Notes: generated by a model from the letters alone, not told the origin. 64,000 nt of DNA from Hymenobacter duratus (GCF_014698995.1 NZ_JACWZZ010000002.1:744001-808000); one strand, 5' to 3'. Positions 24,339 through 33,533 are shown, counted from the first letter of the stretch. Made by a program: numbers and translations.

Positions 24339-26015
24339 TTACCAGTCGTAGTACAGCCGCCACGGCCCTACCTGCAGCTGGTGCGAAAACGGCGCCACCA
24401 GCCATTCCTGCCCGGCAATTACCTCCCCCTTCACCAGCAGCACCGGCCGCTGCCGCCGCAGCGAGTCGAGCGTGTTCGGGGTGAAAGCAAACGTGTTGAG
24501 CCAGGTATGATGCCAGGCCGCCGTAGGCTCAAACTGCGTTTCGCGCAGCAGTTGGGAATTGCCGGCATACAGCGACACCGGCACCCGGCCCTGCGCGAAG
24601 GCCAGAGAAGGTAACAACTCATTATAGACCAGCGCCGGACGCTGGTCCATGCCTTCGGCGCGCAGGCGCTCCACTACCGGCCTAATGCCATTAAAAGCCA
24701 ACTCATTCTGGCGTAGCAGAGGTTTAGCGGCCAGCAGCAGTGTAACAGTGAAAAGAGTACCTGCCAGTAGCAGCTGAGCCGTGGCGCGTAACCGGTGTCG
24801 GGTTTGCCAGGCGCTCAGCAGCAGTACCACCAACCCAATACCCGGCAGCAGTGCGGCCGATAAGTCCAGAGTGAGGTTGAGTTCCTTTGCCAGCCACGGC
24901 AAACCAGCCAAAGCCAGCAGCAACACTGCCCACAGCCCCAGGCAGCCGCGGTACCAGTTGCGGCGCTGGTCGGCGGGCATTTCGTGCAGATAGTAGGCAG
25001 CAAGCAGCGCCACACCCGGAAAAATGGGCAGCACGTATAGAATCAGCTTCGACTGCGAAAGAGAGAAAAACACTAGTGGCGTCAGTGTCCAGAACAAGAG
25101 CACGTTGCGCCATAGCTGCGGCAGCCTGCGCCAGCCTATGCGCATGGCCTGCACCATGAGAAGCATCGACCAGGGAAGCCCCGTGGCAGGCGCCAGCACT
25201 AAGTAGAACCACCACGGTTTGGCCCGGCCGAATGCCTCCGCATTTGCAAAGCGCTCCACAGTGTGCCCTACCAGAAAATAGCGCAGGAAGGCTGGGTTTT
25301 CAGCAATCAGAAACATATACCAGCTCAGCCCGACCAGCACAAACAGCACTACTCCCAGCAAGTGGTGCCAGGTGAAGGGCCGCCGCGTCTGGCCGCGCCG
25401 GAAATAATATCCGACCATAACCATGAGCGGCAGCACAAATCCGACCGGCCCCTTGGTCAGAAAGGCCAACCCCAGGGCCAGCCAGCACACATACAGGCCC
25501 CACCAGCGCCCATCGTGGTAGTGGCGCAGCAGGCCATAGGCAGCCGCCAGCTCCAGCGTTGCCAAATAAGCGTCGGTCGTTACGTTGAGGGACGAAATCA
25601 GGACAACGGGCAGCGTGCCGTACAGGATAGCTGCTGTGAGGGCACGGTTGCGGTTGCCGTCGAAAAGCAGCACGCCAAGCCCGTAGACCAGCAGCACCTG
25701 CGCCAGCACCGCCAGCACCGGTAGCAGCCGCACCCCCAGCGCCGTAGGGCCGCCCAAAGTCAGACCGACGGCCGTGAGCCAATAGGTGAGCGGAGGCTTG
25801 TGAAAATGCTCGATTCCCAGCAGCTTCGGGTGTAGCCAGTCGCGCCCGGCCAGCATTTCGCGGGCTATTTCGGCATAGCGGGCTTCACTGCTTTCCAACG
25901 GCCCCCAGCTGTTAATGCCCACCAGAAACGCAGCTCCGAGCACTGATATGAACAGCCATAGTGCTTGGTGAGCGGACAATACCTTTCTGGCAGCGGACCC
26001 TGATTGTTGAAACAT
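24339..26015 (-). CDS. ArnT-like glycosyltransferase (GT39/GT83)
   Basis: This 558-residue membrane protein has about 12 helices. The first periplasmic loop, WGPLESSEARYAEIAREML, carries the E-x-x-R-Y-A-E motif, and LGIEHFHKPPLTYWLTAVGL the conserved H-K-P-P-L of ArnT-type lipid A glycosyltransferases. These enzymes move a sugar such as aminoarabinose from undecaprenyl phosphate to lipid A on the periplasmic side. The ~100-residue C-terminal region after the last helix is soluble. It lies divergent from the epimerase and second ArnT-like gene, all part of one envelope-sugar neighbourhood. Confidence 0.88.
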   Translation of the reverse strand: MFQQSGSAARKVLSAHQALWLFISVLGAAFLVGINSWGPLESSEARYAEIAREMLAGRDWLHPKLLGIEHFHKPPLTYWLTAVGLTLGGPTALGVRLLPVLAVLAQVLLVYGLGVLLFDGNRNRALTAAILYGTLPVVLISSLNVTTDAYLATLELAAAYGLLRHYHDGRWWGLYVCWLALGLAFLTKGPVGFVLPLMVMVGYYFRRGQTRRPFTWHHLLGVVLFVLVGLSWYMFLIAENPAFLRYFLVGHTVERFANAEAFGRAKPWWFYLVLAPATGLPWSMLLMVQAMRIGWRRLPQLWRNVLLFWTLTPLVFFSLSQSKLILYVLPIFPGVALLAAYYLHEMPADQRRNWYRGCLGLWAVLLLALAGLPWLAKELNLTLDLSAALLPGIGLVVLLLSAWQTRHRLRATAQLLLAGTLFTVTLLLAAKPLLRQNELAFNGIRPVVERLRAEGMDQRPALVYNELLPSLAFAQGRVPVSLYAGNSQLLRETQFEPTAAWHHTWLNTFAFTPNTLDSLRRQRPVLLVKGEVIAGQEWLVAPFSHQLQVGPWRLYYDW

Positions 26016-26180
26016 TAAAACAAAATTAAAGCAAAGCGGGTATCGTTGCGACTCCTTTTCTTAGCAACGGTACTTTTCGCTGGGTTTTCTGCACTTACAA
26101 CTCAATTCTCTTGCTGGCCGTTATGCTTTCAGCGTAGCCCTGGAGTTTATTCTCTCAAGGGACTTTCTTCTTTTCCGCGT

Positions 26181-27197
26181 ATGCGCACTATACTGGTTAC
26201 TGGCTGTGCCGGCTTTATTGGCTCTCACCTTTGTGAATATCTGCTGACGGATGGCTGCCGCGTCGTGGGCCTCGACAACTTTGACCCATTTTACGACCGG
26301 CAGCTGAAAGAAGAAAATCTGTGCCCCCTGCGCCGGCATGCTCGTTTCGCTTTCTGCGAAGTAGACCTGCGCCAGGGACCCGACGCCCTAACGGCTGCCC
26401 TACCGGCACTTCCCTATGATGCCGTGATACATCTGGCCGCCAAAGCCGGAGTTGGGCCTTCACTACGGGAGCCGGCGGCCTACCTAGAAAACAACCTGCT
26501 CGGCACTACACACCTGCTGGAATGGATGCGCCGGCACGCCATCCAAACGCTGCTGTTTGCCTCGTCTTCCTCAGTCTATGGCAATACGCCAGCCACCCCA
26601 TTTCGCGAGGATGAGCCACTGCTGGCGCGCTGTATTTCCCCCTATGCGGCCAGCAAACTAGCCGGCGAGGAACTGACCTTTACCTATCATCATCTGTATC
26701 AGATGAGCGTGCTCAATGCCCGGTTTTTCACCGTGTACGGCCCGCGGCAGCGCCCCGACCTGGCGATTCACAAGTTTGCCCAACTGTTGCGGGCCGGGCA
26801 GCCCATTCCCGTGTATGGCGACGGCAGCACCTCCCGCGACTACACGTTCGTGGCCGATACGGTAGACGGCATCGTGCGGGGCCTGAATTACCTGCTGCAC
26901 AACCCCGGCACCTACGAAACCGTGAACCTGGGCAACAGCCAGCCAGTGGCTCTGCTGGATCTGGTAGCCGCTGTGGGCGCAGCCGTGGGCGTGGTGCCGC
27001 AGCTAGAGTTTCTGCCCGACCAGCCCGGCGACGTGGACATCACCTACGCCGACAACACCAAAGCCAAGCGCCTGCTCGGCTACGAGCCCCGCACACCGCT
27101 GGCCGAGGGTTTGCGGCAGTTTGTGGCCTGGCTCGATGAAAAGCCGCGCAACTCTCCCCAGGCTGCGTCACTGCAGGCAGCCACTGTCTCCGAATAA
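26181..27197 (+). CDS. NAD-dependent nucleotide-sugar epimerase
   Basis: The 338-residue protein is an extended SDR. The NAD-binding motif is TGCAGFIGSHL (residues 7-17), LDNFDPFYDR follows the second strand, HLAAKAGVGPSL is the family motif, and the catalytic Ser region is FASSSSVYG with Tyr155 and Lys159 in SPYAASK. The start LDNFDPFY and the AAKAGVGPSL loop are typical of UDP-glucuronate 4-epimerases and related enzymes. It probably supplies a sugar for the neighbouring glycosyltransferases. The start at 26181 begins directly at MRTILVTG; the longer frame is not supported. The next gene starts 3 bp after the stop. Confidence 0.88.
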   Translation: MRTILVTGCAGFIGSHLCEYLLTDGCRVVGLDNFDPFYDRQLKEENLCPLRRHARFAFCEVDLRQGPDALTAALPALPYDAVIHLAAKAGVGPSLREPAAYLENNLLGTTHLLEWMRRHAIQTLLFASSSSVYGNTPATPFREDEPLLARCISPYAASKLAGEELTFTYHHLYQMSVLNARFFTVYGPRQRPDLAIHKFAQLLRAGQPIPVYGDGSTSRDYTFVADTVDGIVRGLNYLLHNPGTYETVNLGNSQPVALLDLVAAVGAAVGVVPQLEFLPDQPGDVDITYADNTKAKRLLGYEPRTPLAEGLRQFVAWLDEKPRNSPQAASLQAATVSE

Positions 27198-27200
27198 GGT

Positions 27201-28898
27201 ATGCGGGTAGCTTCCCCTGTAAGTCCCGGGCGGGGCTGGCGCCTGGCCAGCGTGCTGCTGGTCTGCTTTTTTTCGTTTTTCGTGCATCTGGGCTCGGCTG
27301 AAGTCAACCTGATGGAGTCGCGCAACTTTGTGGCGGCCCGCGAAATGGCAGCTGGCGGCTCCTGGCTTATTCCTACCATGAACGGGGCATTGCGGCTGGC
27401 CAAGCCCCCCTTGCCCACCTGGACGGTAGCGGCCGTCATCCAGCTGACCGGCCAACCTGATAATGCGGCACTGCTGCGGCTGCCAGCGGCGGGTATGTCG
27501 GTGCTGCTGGTGCTGTTTTTCTGGGGCCTGGCCCGGGAGCTAACCAGGCCTCTGCCCGGCGAAGAAGAAGCCCCCGGCCGTACGGCCTGGCTGGCCGCGC
27601 TGGTTCTGGCCAGCAGCCTACTGGTTATTACGGTAGGCCGCGAGGGGCACTGGGATATTTTCACGCATAGCTTTCTGATGGGTGCTTTGTGGGCCCTGGC
27701 GAGGGGCTGGCGGGCGGCAACCGGCGGCTGGCGCTGGTTTCTGCTCGGCGGGCTGCTGCTGGGCGGCAGTATTCTGAGCAAAGGACCTGTCGCCTTGTAT
27801 GCCATGCTGCTGCCGTTTCTGCTGGCTTTCGGCGTTGCGCGCCTGTATCCGGACCGGGGCGCGCTTACGGCAGCCCGCCGCAACGGCCTGTTGCTGCTGG
27901 TGCTGCTTGCGTTGTTGGTTGGGCTGGCCTGGCCGGCTTACCTGGCCATTCAGGACGCGGTGGCACCGGCGGCCCTGGCCGTTGCGCGGCTGGAGGCTAC
28001 ATCCTGGGTAGAGCGCCACGCTCGGCCATTCTGGGATTATCTGAACTTCCCGGTATTTGCGGGCATCTGGGCGCCGGTAGCACTGCTGGCGCTGGCCGTG
28101 CCGTATGCCCGGCCCCGCGCCGGCCGTTTTGTGCCGTATCTGGCGGTACTGGCCTGGGTGCTGTTGGCGTGGCTGCTGCTGAGCGTTATTCCGGAGAAGA
28201 AGGAGCGCTACATGCTGCCGCTTATGCCGCCCCTGGCGCTGCTGGTAGCCGGCCTGCTGCACTACTTCGAAACAGCAATCCGCCAGCACCAGGCAACACG
28301 TTTGGATACCCTGCTGCTACGCATCTGGACCGGACTACTAGCTCTGATTTTTGCGCTGCTGCCCGTGGCCCTGTTTCTTGTGCGGCTGCCCGGATTCGGG
28401 CCCGGCACGCTGCCTTTCACTCTGACTGCGTTGATTTTTGGAGCTTTAGCAGTCTGGATGATCTGGCTGCTGGTGCGAAAACCACGACCAGTAATGCTGA
28501 TGGGCATTTCCATCACGGCTATGTCGGCGCTGCTAGCAGTGTTGCTGCCGGTACACGCGGCCTGGGTAAACCGCAAAGGCGACCCTGGCCTGCGCCGTGC
28601 CGAAGCATTACAGCATAATCCGGAACTCGACCAGTTGCCCTGGTACACCTTAGAGGAACTGCATATTAAGGAAGTATGGCGGGCTGGGCGAGCCACGCCG
28701 TCCTGGCCACGCACGCCCGACTCAGTATTGGTGCGCATGCCCGGACCAGTAGCGGTTCTAGCCAGTAGCAACGTACGAGAGCAGCTACCGGCCGCATGGC
28801 GGGAGCAAGTGCGCCTGCGGGTCATCGACAGCTTCTACATTGACCGCACCCGGGAGGCGGGTTACTGGCGCGTAACGGTAGTAGAGCCCCTCCCCTAG
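27201..28898 (+). CDS. Second ArnT-like glycosyltransferase
   Basis: This 565-residue multi-pass protein has the same N-terminal organisation as the other ArnT-like enzyme: GSAEVNLMESRNFVAAREMA, then NGALRLAKPPLPTWTVA, with the acidic residue before the A-R-E-M helix and K-P-P-L. It follows the epimerase by 3 bp and is likely co-transcribed and functionally linked with it. The soluble C-terminal part (residues ~440-565) ends with a small domain. Its stop overlaps that of the convergent LAB_N gene by 4 bp, so no terminator separates them. Confidence 0.85.
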   Translation: MRVASPVSPGRGWRLASVLLVCFFSFFVHLGSAEVNLMESRNFVAAREMAAGGSWLIPTMNGALRLAKPPLPTWTVAAVIQLTGQPDNAALLRLPAAGMSVLLVLFFWGLARELTRPLPGEEEAPGRTAWLAALVLASSLLVITVGREGHWDIFTHSFLMGALWALARGWRAATGGWRWFLLGGLLLGGSILSKGPVALYAMLLPFLLAFGVARLYPDRGALTAARRNGLLLLVLLALLVGLAWPAYLAIQDAVAPAALAVARLEATSWVERHARPFWDYLNFPVFAGIWAPVALLALAVPYARPRAGRFVPYLAVLAWVLLAWLLLSVIPEKKERYMLPLMPPLALLVAGLLHYFETAIRQHQATRLDTLLLRIWTGLLALIFALLPVALFLVRLPGFGPGTLPFTLTALIFGALAVWMIWLLVRKPRPVMLMGISITAMSALLAVLLPVHAAWVNRKGDPGLRRAEALQHNPELDQLPWYTLEELHIKEVWRAGRATPSWPRTPDSVLVRMPGPVAVLASSNVREQLPAAWREQVRLRVIDSFYIDRTREAGYWRVTVVEPLP

Positions 28899-29578
28899 TC
28901 GGCCGCGGCCGGCTCAGCTATTGGCATGGCGGAACTGGGCTTTGCGCGCAGTTCCCGGCGTAGTAGCACGATGTTGCGTGCATACACGACCGTTCCGAAA
29001 ACATTCCCCACAATCAGCACCACATCTATCGGGCGGCGCAGCACAGCATAAGTCAGGATGAGGACTGAACCCACAAAGCTCACTACCCAAAACCCCAGCG
29101 GCAGCACCGACTCGCCTTTGCGCTCAGAATACAGCCACTGATACACGAAACGCAGCAGAAAAATGGTCTGCCCAATGGTGCCCAATGCCAGCACGCCGGC
29201 CGGAATACCGTGGCTCAGCATCCCTCTCAGGCTGAAATGCTGGTTGCCGACCACAAACCAAGCCAGCATGACCAATGGAAACACGTAGGCACTGGCCCGG
29301 AAAATGCCGCTCAGCTTGCGCCACTCGCCCAGCAGCTGCAGGTTACGGATATAGATGCCGTAGCTGATGAGCTGGGCCGCCAGAATCACCGGGTCGTGGC
29401 GCAGCATGCCGTAGAGTATCATCAGAAACGACGAAACCAGGCTGATTTGCCAGAACAGCGTGGGCACCAGCACGCGCTTAGCCCGCTCGCTCTGCACCCA
29501 CTGAAGCACAATCCGGCTACTGAACAGCAGCTGCGACGTCAGGCCAATACCCAGGGCTATCTGCTCGGTGCTAAGCAT
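28895..29578 (-). CDS. Double LAB_N domain membrane protein
   Basis: The 227-residue product has two consecutive copies of the lipid-A-disaccharide synthase N-terminal (LAB_N) motif. The first is SRIVLQWVQSERAKRVLVPT with FWQISLVSSFLMILYGMLR; the second is FLLRFVYQWLYSERKGESVL with FWVVSFVGSVLILTYAVLR. Each includes the Q-W...S-E-R and F-W..S...G...L pattern and membrane helices. LAB_N proteins often accompany polyprenyl-phosphate GT2 and ArnT-like genes and may help move the lipid-linked sugar. The start overlaps the end of the GT2 gene by 8 bp, which implies coupled translation. Confidence 0.85.
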   Translation of the reverse strand: MLSTEQIALGIGLTSQLLFSSRIVLQWVQSERAKRVLVPTLFWQISLVSSFLMILYGMLRHDPVILAAQLISYGIYIRNLQLLGEWRKLSGIFRASAYVFPLVMLAWFVVGNQHFSLRGMLSHGIPAGVLALGTIGQTIFLLRFVYQWLYSERKGESVLPLGFWVVSFVGSVLILTYAVLRRPIDVVLIVGNVFGTVVYARNIVLLRRELRAKPSSAMPIAEPAAAD

Positions 29579-30332
29579 GGGCTCCGGGGCGGTGCTGCTC
29601 ACCGATTTCGTAGTTTTTCCAGCGGCTCCGGATCCAGCGGAACCCGAATGTATCGACCAGCGGCTTCCAGGCCCGGTTCCAGAGGTTATACTTGGCAGTG
29701 CCCGCAAAACGCGGGAAGTGCCGCACCGGGAGCTGCTTCACGCGGCCGCCCTGCAACTGCACCAATGCCCCCAGAAAGCGGTGCATGCCGTGGAAAAGCG
29801 GAATACGGCGCGCATACTCCATCTTAATGATTTTCAAGGGGCAGCCGGTGTCCTCGATACCATCGTTGATGAGTGTGCGACGCACTGTATTGGCAATCTT
29901 CGACGACAGTTTCTTTACCGCTGTATCCTGCCGCTTGGCCCGGATACCGTTCACCATATCGTACTCGGGCAGAAACTCGAAAAACTGCAGAAAATCCAGC
30001 GGAGTAGTCTGGATGTCGGAGTCGATGTAGCCGAGCAGCGTGCTGCGGCTATGGTCGATGCCGGCTTTGATGGCCGTGCTTAGGCCTCGGTTTTCGCTCA
30101 GGCTGATAAACTCGTAGTGCTGGTTCTGGCGGCAAATATCGCGCAGCAACCCCAGCGACCCGTCTTTGGAACCATCATTCACAAACAGTACTGTGGTAGC
30201 AACAGGGGTCTGAGCCAAGAACTTATCCATCTCTACCACAAATTGCGGCAGGCTTTCTTCTTCGTCGTAAACCGGCACAAGGACCGTGAGTGTTTGCTGA
30301 GCCAGATAGGGCGTGGCAGTTGGGTAGCTCAT
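29571..30332 (-). CDS. Family 2 glycosyltransferase (polyprenyl-phosphate sugar synthase type)
   Basis: The 253-residue GT-A enzyme shows LTVLVPVYDEEESLPQFVVE, FVNDGSKDGSLGLLRDI (nucleotide-sugar Asp) and LLGYIDSDIQTTPLDFLQFF with the metal-binding DSD. NRGLSTAIKAGIDHS is characteristic of dolichol/undecaprenyl-phosphate mannosyl- or aminoarabinosyl-type transferases. No C-terminal membrane helices are present, so it should sit on the inner face of the membrane. It would make the lipid-linked sugar used by an ArnT-like partner. It is the first gene of a two-gene minus-strand operon with the LAB_N protein. Confidence 0.88.
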   Translation of the reverse strand: MSYPTATPYLAQQTLTVLVPVYDEEESLPQFVVEMDKFLAQTPVATTVLFVNDGSKDGSLGLLRDICRQNQHYEFISLSENRGLSTAIKAGIDHSRSTLLGYIDSDIQTTPLDFLQFFEFLPEYDMVNGIRAKRQDTAVKKLSSKIANTVRRTLINDGIEDTGCPLKIIKMEYARRIPLFHGMHRFLGALVQLQGGRVKQLPVRHFPRFAGTAKYNLWNRAWKPLVDTFGFRWIRSRWKNYEIGEQHRPGAHA

Positions 30333-30551
30333 AGGGTGCAGAACAGGCCGGAAAGTTTAAGCCAAGATATGGAAGCCATACCGCGAAACGAGCCTATATG
30401 TTGTGAAACCCGGCCGCAAACCAGCAACTCTCTCCCCGAACCGTAGGTCCCGGCTCCGGATGGTGCAATGGCCGCCCGCAATAGGTAGGCAGCCTCTACC
30501 GCTTTATTCCTGTGGTTTGCGGCGGTACTGGCACCATCCCCTCACACCTGC

Positions 30552-30559
30552 TACCTTTA
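30552..30559 (+). promoter_or_regulatory. Putative -7 box of xseA
   Basis: TACCTTTA fits TAnnTTTG in seven of eight defined or free positions and lies 6 bp before the xseA ATG. A -33 element is not clear (ACTG with a 21-bp spacer). Confidence 0.35.
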
Positions 30560-30565
30560 CTACCT

Positions 30566-31936
30566 ATGCCTCCCCTCTACAATCGTCGTTCTGAACCAGG
30601 TTTGCCGGCTTCGGCGCTGCCACCTGTGGCTCTGCCGCTGGCGGAGTTGCTGCTGCGAGTGAAGCAGACGCTCACGGAACGGTTTGCCGACTCCTACTGG
30701 GTGGTAGCCGAAATTGCTGACCTCACGCTGCCGCGCTTCGATGGCTCCCACTGCTACCTCACCCTCACCGACCAGCACCAGACCGGCCGCGGCGCTCAGC
30801 TGAAGGCCCAGGCCCGCGCTACCATCTGGAGCCAGCGCTACCAGCAGGTGGCCCCGGCGTTCGAAGAGCACACGGGGCAGGAGCTTCGGGTGGGTCTGAA
30901 AATCATGCTGCGCGTGCAGGTGAAGTTTCACGAGCAGTACGGCCTGAGCCTGGATGTACTGGCCATTGACCCGACCTACACGGTGGGCGAGCTGGCCCGC
31001 CAGCGCCTCGAAACGTTGCGCAAACTGCAGGAAAAAGGGCTGCTGGACCGGCAGCGGGCACTGCCGTTGGCGCTGGCACCCCAGCGGCTGGCCATCATTT
31101 CCTCACCCACCGCCGCCGGCTTTCAGGATTTTGTGCGCCAGCTGGAAGAGTCGCCGTATGCGTTTTCGCTGGCGCTGTTTCCGGCCAGCATGCAGGGCAC
31201 AGAGGCGCCGGCCAGCATCAGGGCCGCACTGGACACTATTCGGCCCCGGCGCCAGTATTTCGATGCGGTGGTCCTTATTCGGGGTGGCGGCTCCAAAACC
31301 GACCTGCTGGCCTTCGACGACTACGGCCTCGCCGCTGCTATCGGCGCGTTTCCGGTGCCGGTCCTGACAGGTATCGGGCACGAGCGGGACGAAGCCGTAG
31401 TGGACTTAGCGGCCCATTTGGCCCTAAAAACGCCGACTGCTGTTGCAGCGTTTCTGGCTGAGCGGCTGGCCCGGCTGGATGCCGTATTTGATGGCTACGC
31501 GGGCCGTATTCGGGAGGTGGCCCAGGAAGTAGTGCAAGCTTCCGCAAGCCACTTCGACCGGCTGGGGCGCCGTACTCATCTGGCAGCTCAAAACCGCCTG
31601 CAGGAACACCATACTGCGCTGCGCCAACGGGTGCGGGCAGCGGCTCCGTTGGCCCGCCTGCGGCTGCGGCAGCAGGAGCAGCAGCTGGGCCAGCAGCGGC
31701 AGGCACTGCAACGGGCTGCCCACCAAGCGGCTGAAGGCCAGCACCGGCAGTTGCGGCGGCTGGGCTACACACTGGCCCGCCGCTTCCGCTATCTGCATCG
31801 GCGGCGGCGCGAGCAGCTGCTCACCCACCGGTTTCAGCTGCAACTGGCTACAGAACGGTTGCTGCACCGCGCTGAAATCCGGCTGCTCTCGCTGCGCCTG
31901 CCACCAGCCGCACCGCCGGCTGCCGAACTGGCGTGA
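30566..31936 (+). CDS. xseA: Exodeoxyribonuclease VII large subunit
   Basis: This 456-residue protein has the N-terminal OB-fold (residues ~20-125; LPLAELLLRVKQTLTERFAD, VVAEIADLTLPRFDGSHCYL) and the Exonuc_VII_L domain, including IISSPTAAGFQDFVRQLEE, VVLIRGGGSKTDLLAFDDYG, FPVPVLTGIGHERDEAVVDL and KTPTAVAAFL. The long coiled coil follows (residues ~320-440). With XseB it degrades single-stranded DNA in both directions to oligonucleotides. The gene for the small subunit lies 91 bp downstream. The start at 30566 gives a short N-terminus; an ATG at 30512 lies upstream of the putative -7 box. Confidence 0.95.
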   Translation: MPPLYNRRSEPGLPASALPPVALPLAELLLRVKQTLTERFADSYWVVAEIADLTLPRFDGSHCYLTLTDQHQTGRGAQLKAQARATIWSQRYQQVAPAFEEHTGQELRVGLKIMLRVQVKFHEQYGLSLDVLAIDPTYTVGELARQRLETLRKLQEKGLLDRQRALPLALAPQRLAIISSPTAAGFQDFVRQLEESPYAFSLALFPASMQGTEAPASIRAALDTIRPRRQYFDAVVLIRGGGSKTDLLAFDDYGLAAAIGAFPVPVLTGIGHERDEAVVDLAAHLALKTPTAVAAFLAERLARLDAVFDGYAGRIREVAQEVVQASASHFDRLGRRTHLAAQNRLQEHHTALRQRVRAAAPLARLRLRQQEQQLGQQRQALQRAAHQAAEGQHRQLRRLGYTLARRFRYLHRRRREQLLTHRFQLQLATERLLHRAEIRLLSLRLPPAAPPAAELA

Positions 31937-31966
31937 TTTCAGTCCGAGCGTTACTTCACCTCCTGC

Positions 31967-31999
31967 TTTATCCGGCCTGCACCCCGCAGACTACCTTTG
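31967..31999 (+). promoter_or_regulatory. Putative internal promoter before xseB
   Basis: TTTA (31967-31970), 21 bp, then a perfect TACCTTTG (31992-31999), 28 bp before the xseB ATG. It would let the small subunit be made separately from xseA. Confidence 0.45.
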
Positions 32000-32027
32000 C
32001 CGGCTACCACTTCCCTTACCTTATCCC

Positions 32028-32321
32028 ATGGAAACCACTTACCGCGACGCCATAGCTGAGCTTGAGTCCATTCTGCGCGCCCTCGAAACCGATACGGTGG
32101 ATGTAGACGAGCTGACAGCCCGGGTGCAGCGCTCCGCCTCCCTTATCCGGCTCTGCAAACAAAAGCTCCGCACCGCCGAAGATGCCATTGACCGGGTCTT
32201 TGAGAACCTGGACCAGGAAGAAGAGCTGCCGGAGCCCGAGCCGGAAGCACCTACGCCAGCGCCCGCCGCCCGCCGCCAGCCCCGGGCACCCCGTGAAACC
32301 GGCGGCGGGCTACTCTTCTGA
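32028..32321 (+). CDS. xseB: Exodeoxyribonuclease VII small subunit
   Basis: The 97-residue product has the short helical hairpin of XseB in residues ~3-62: YRDAIAELESILRALETDTV, VDELTARVQRSASLIRLCKQ and LRTAEDAIDRVFENL. It coats the coiled coil of XseA in the holoenzyme. The remaining ~35 residues are an acidic Pro/Glu/Ala-rich tail not required by the family. Its place directly after xseA supports the call. Confidence 0.93.
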   Translation: METTYRDAIAELESILRALETDTVDVDELTARVQRSASLIRLCKQKLRTAEDAIDRVFENLDQEEELPEPEPEAPTPAPAARRQPRAPRETGGGLLF

Positions 32322-32360
32322 GCTGGCCAGGCTGCCCCAGCGGACAGGTGAGTGAAGAAG

Positions 32361-32395
32361 TTTGCTTGCCCTCAATTTGGTTTGGCTTATATTTG
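32361..32395 (+). promoter_or_regulatory. Putative promoter of the GIRIY/7TM signalling cluster
   Basis: A perfect -7 box TATATTTG (32388-32395) is preceded by CTTG at 19 bp (32365-32368) or TTTG at 23 bp (32361-32364). Transcription would start near 32400, downstream of the ATG at 32397, which argues for the next in-frame ATG at 32454 as the true start of the first gene. Confidence 0.55.
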
Positions 32396-32453
32396 AATGC
32401 CCCAACCAATTGGTGGTTTCGTCCCATTCTTCTCACACCCTATTGCTTCCTCT

Positions 32454-32792
32454 ATGGATCCGGACTGCGGCCCTCTCACAGACACATCAGGTTCAACTAT
32501 TCCCCTCGACGACGCTGTCACCTGGACCGGGAACTATCAGACAGCTCACCCAAACAAGCTTCGCTCGGTATACTTTACCTCCGAAGTATTTCAGGCCCTT
32601 ATGGACCAGCCGGGTGCGAAAGGCATCCGCATCTATCTCGCAAATTCGGAAGCTACTACCGAAACGCTTGACACCATGATTCTGGTGAGTGCCACTGCCG
32701 ACGCCGACCTGACGACTGTGGGCGAGTATGTGCTGTATGACCACGGCACCGGAACGCCCCCCTGCACAGTAACCAGCCCTCTCAACCACTAA
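32454..32792 (+). CDS. Single-copy GIRIY-domain protein, unknown function
   Basis: The 112-residue product has no signal peptide. It consists of one copy of a domain that I do not recognise: IPLDDAVTWTGNYQTAHPNK, LRSVYFTSEVFQALMDQP, KGIRIYLANSE, DTMILVSATADAD and a Cys near the end (GTPPC). The same pattern occurs twice in the lipoprotein at 33748-34491, so it is a real repeated unit. The gene lies 9 bp before the first 7TM-like protein and probably forms an operon with it. Without an export signal, this copy should be cytosolic, whereas the double-copy protein is a lipoprotein. The start follows from the promoter position. Confidence 0.7.
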   Translation: MDPDCGPLTDTSGSTIPLDDAVTWTGNYQTAHPNKLRSVYFTSEVFQALMDQPGAKGIRIYLANSEATTETLDTMILVSATADADLTTVGEYVLYDHGTGTPPCTVTSPLNH

Positions 32793-32801
32793 GCCTAGGC
32801 C

Positions 32802-33533
32802 ATGATACTACCGGAATCTGACGCGCTAAAGCTTGCGATAAACACTTTCTATTACATAGGACAGTGTTCTATCCTGTTGCCGCTGTACTTCGGGTTCCGG
32901 TACTGGTCCTCCCTGTCGGCCGGACTGCGGGCTATGGTCTACTGCTGCCTGATGTGGACTGTGATGACAATTCTGGGGGAAGCCTGCGGGAAGCTGCTCG
33001 GCTACAACATAGCCGTGTGGCAGACGGTGGATATCCTGGATGTCTGGTTTATCGGGACCGTCTACTACCATGTCCTGCGCTTTCGACTGCGCCGGTATTT
33101 CCTGCTGAGCGGGGTGCTGTACACAGCCTTTGCCCTAGTCGATATGTTCGTTATCAACGACCTCTGGAATGGTATTAAAAACGAACTGGTGACCGTCAAC
33201 AACTACACGCTGGTTGTGAAGCATCTACTCCTGATCAGCCTGATTCTGCTGTACTTCGAGCAGAGCCTGCGCCACCTGCGCAATGTGGCGCTGGAGCGTG
33301 ACCCGGTATTTATTATAAGCGTAGCGTTACTGATCTTTCATGCGGGCACCTTCGTTTTATTCCTGGTCCGGACCAGTCTGACCAGTCTCTGGGAATACAA
33401 TTCCATGACTATTCCATTACTTACTACCCTGAACTTGGTGATGTATGTGTTGCTGGCCTACGCCTTTTGGCTGACCGGGCGCGAACCGCAAACCGTCCCG
33501 CAAGCTGCGCATTCGCAGTCAGTTCATTCCTAG
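32802..33533 (+). CDS. 7TM-like membrane protein, paralogue 1
   Basis: The 243-residue product has about seven hydrophobic segments and short loops, with the N-terminus MILPESDALKLAINTFYYIG. It shares with the proteins at 34626 and 35430 several aligned positions: FGFRYWSSL after the first helix, GYNIAVWQTVD, LLYFEQSLRHL and the motif LERDPVF (residues 164-170) followed by FHAGT. I do not recognise a named family. The size and topology fit a membrane sensor domain without an attached output domain. It follows the single GIRIY protein by 9 bp. A 214-bp gap with no gene follows, containing a short inverted repeat TTCAAT-T-ATTGAA. Confidence 0.75.
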   Translation: MILPESDALKLAINTFYYIGQCSILLPLYFGFRYWSSLSAGLRAMVYCCLMWTVMTILGEACGKLLGYNIAVWQTVDILDVWFIGTVYYHVLRFRLRRYFLLSGVLYTAFALVDMFVINDLWNGIKNELVTVNNYTLVVKHLLLISLILLYFEQSLRHLRNVALERDPVFIISVALLIFHAGTFVLFLVRTSLTSLWEYNSMTIPLLTTLNLVMYVLLAYAFWLTGREPQTVPQAAHSQSVHS

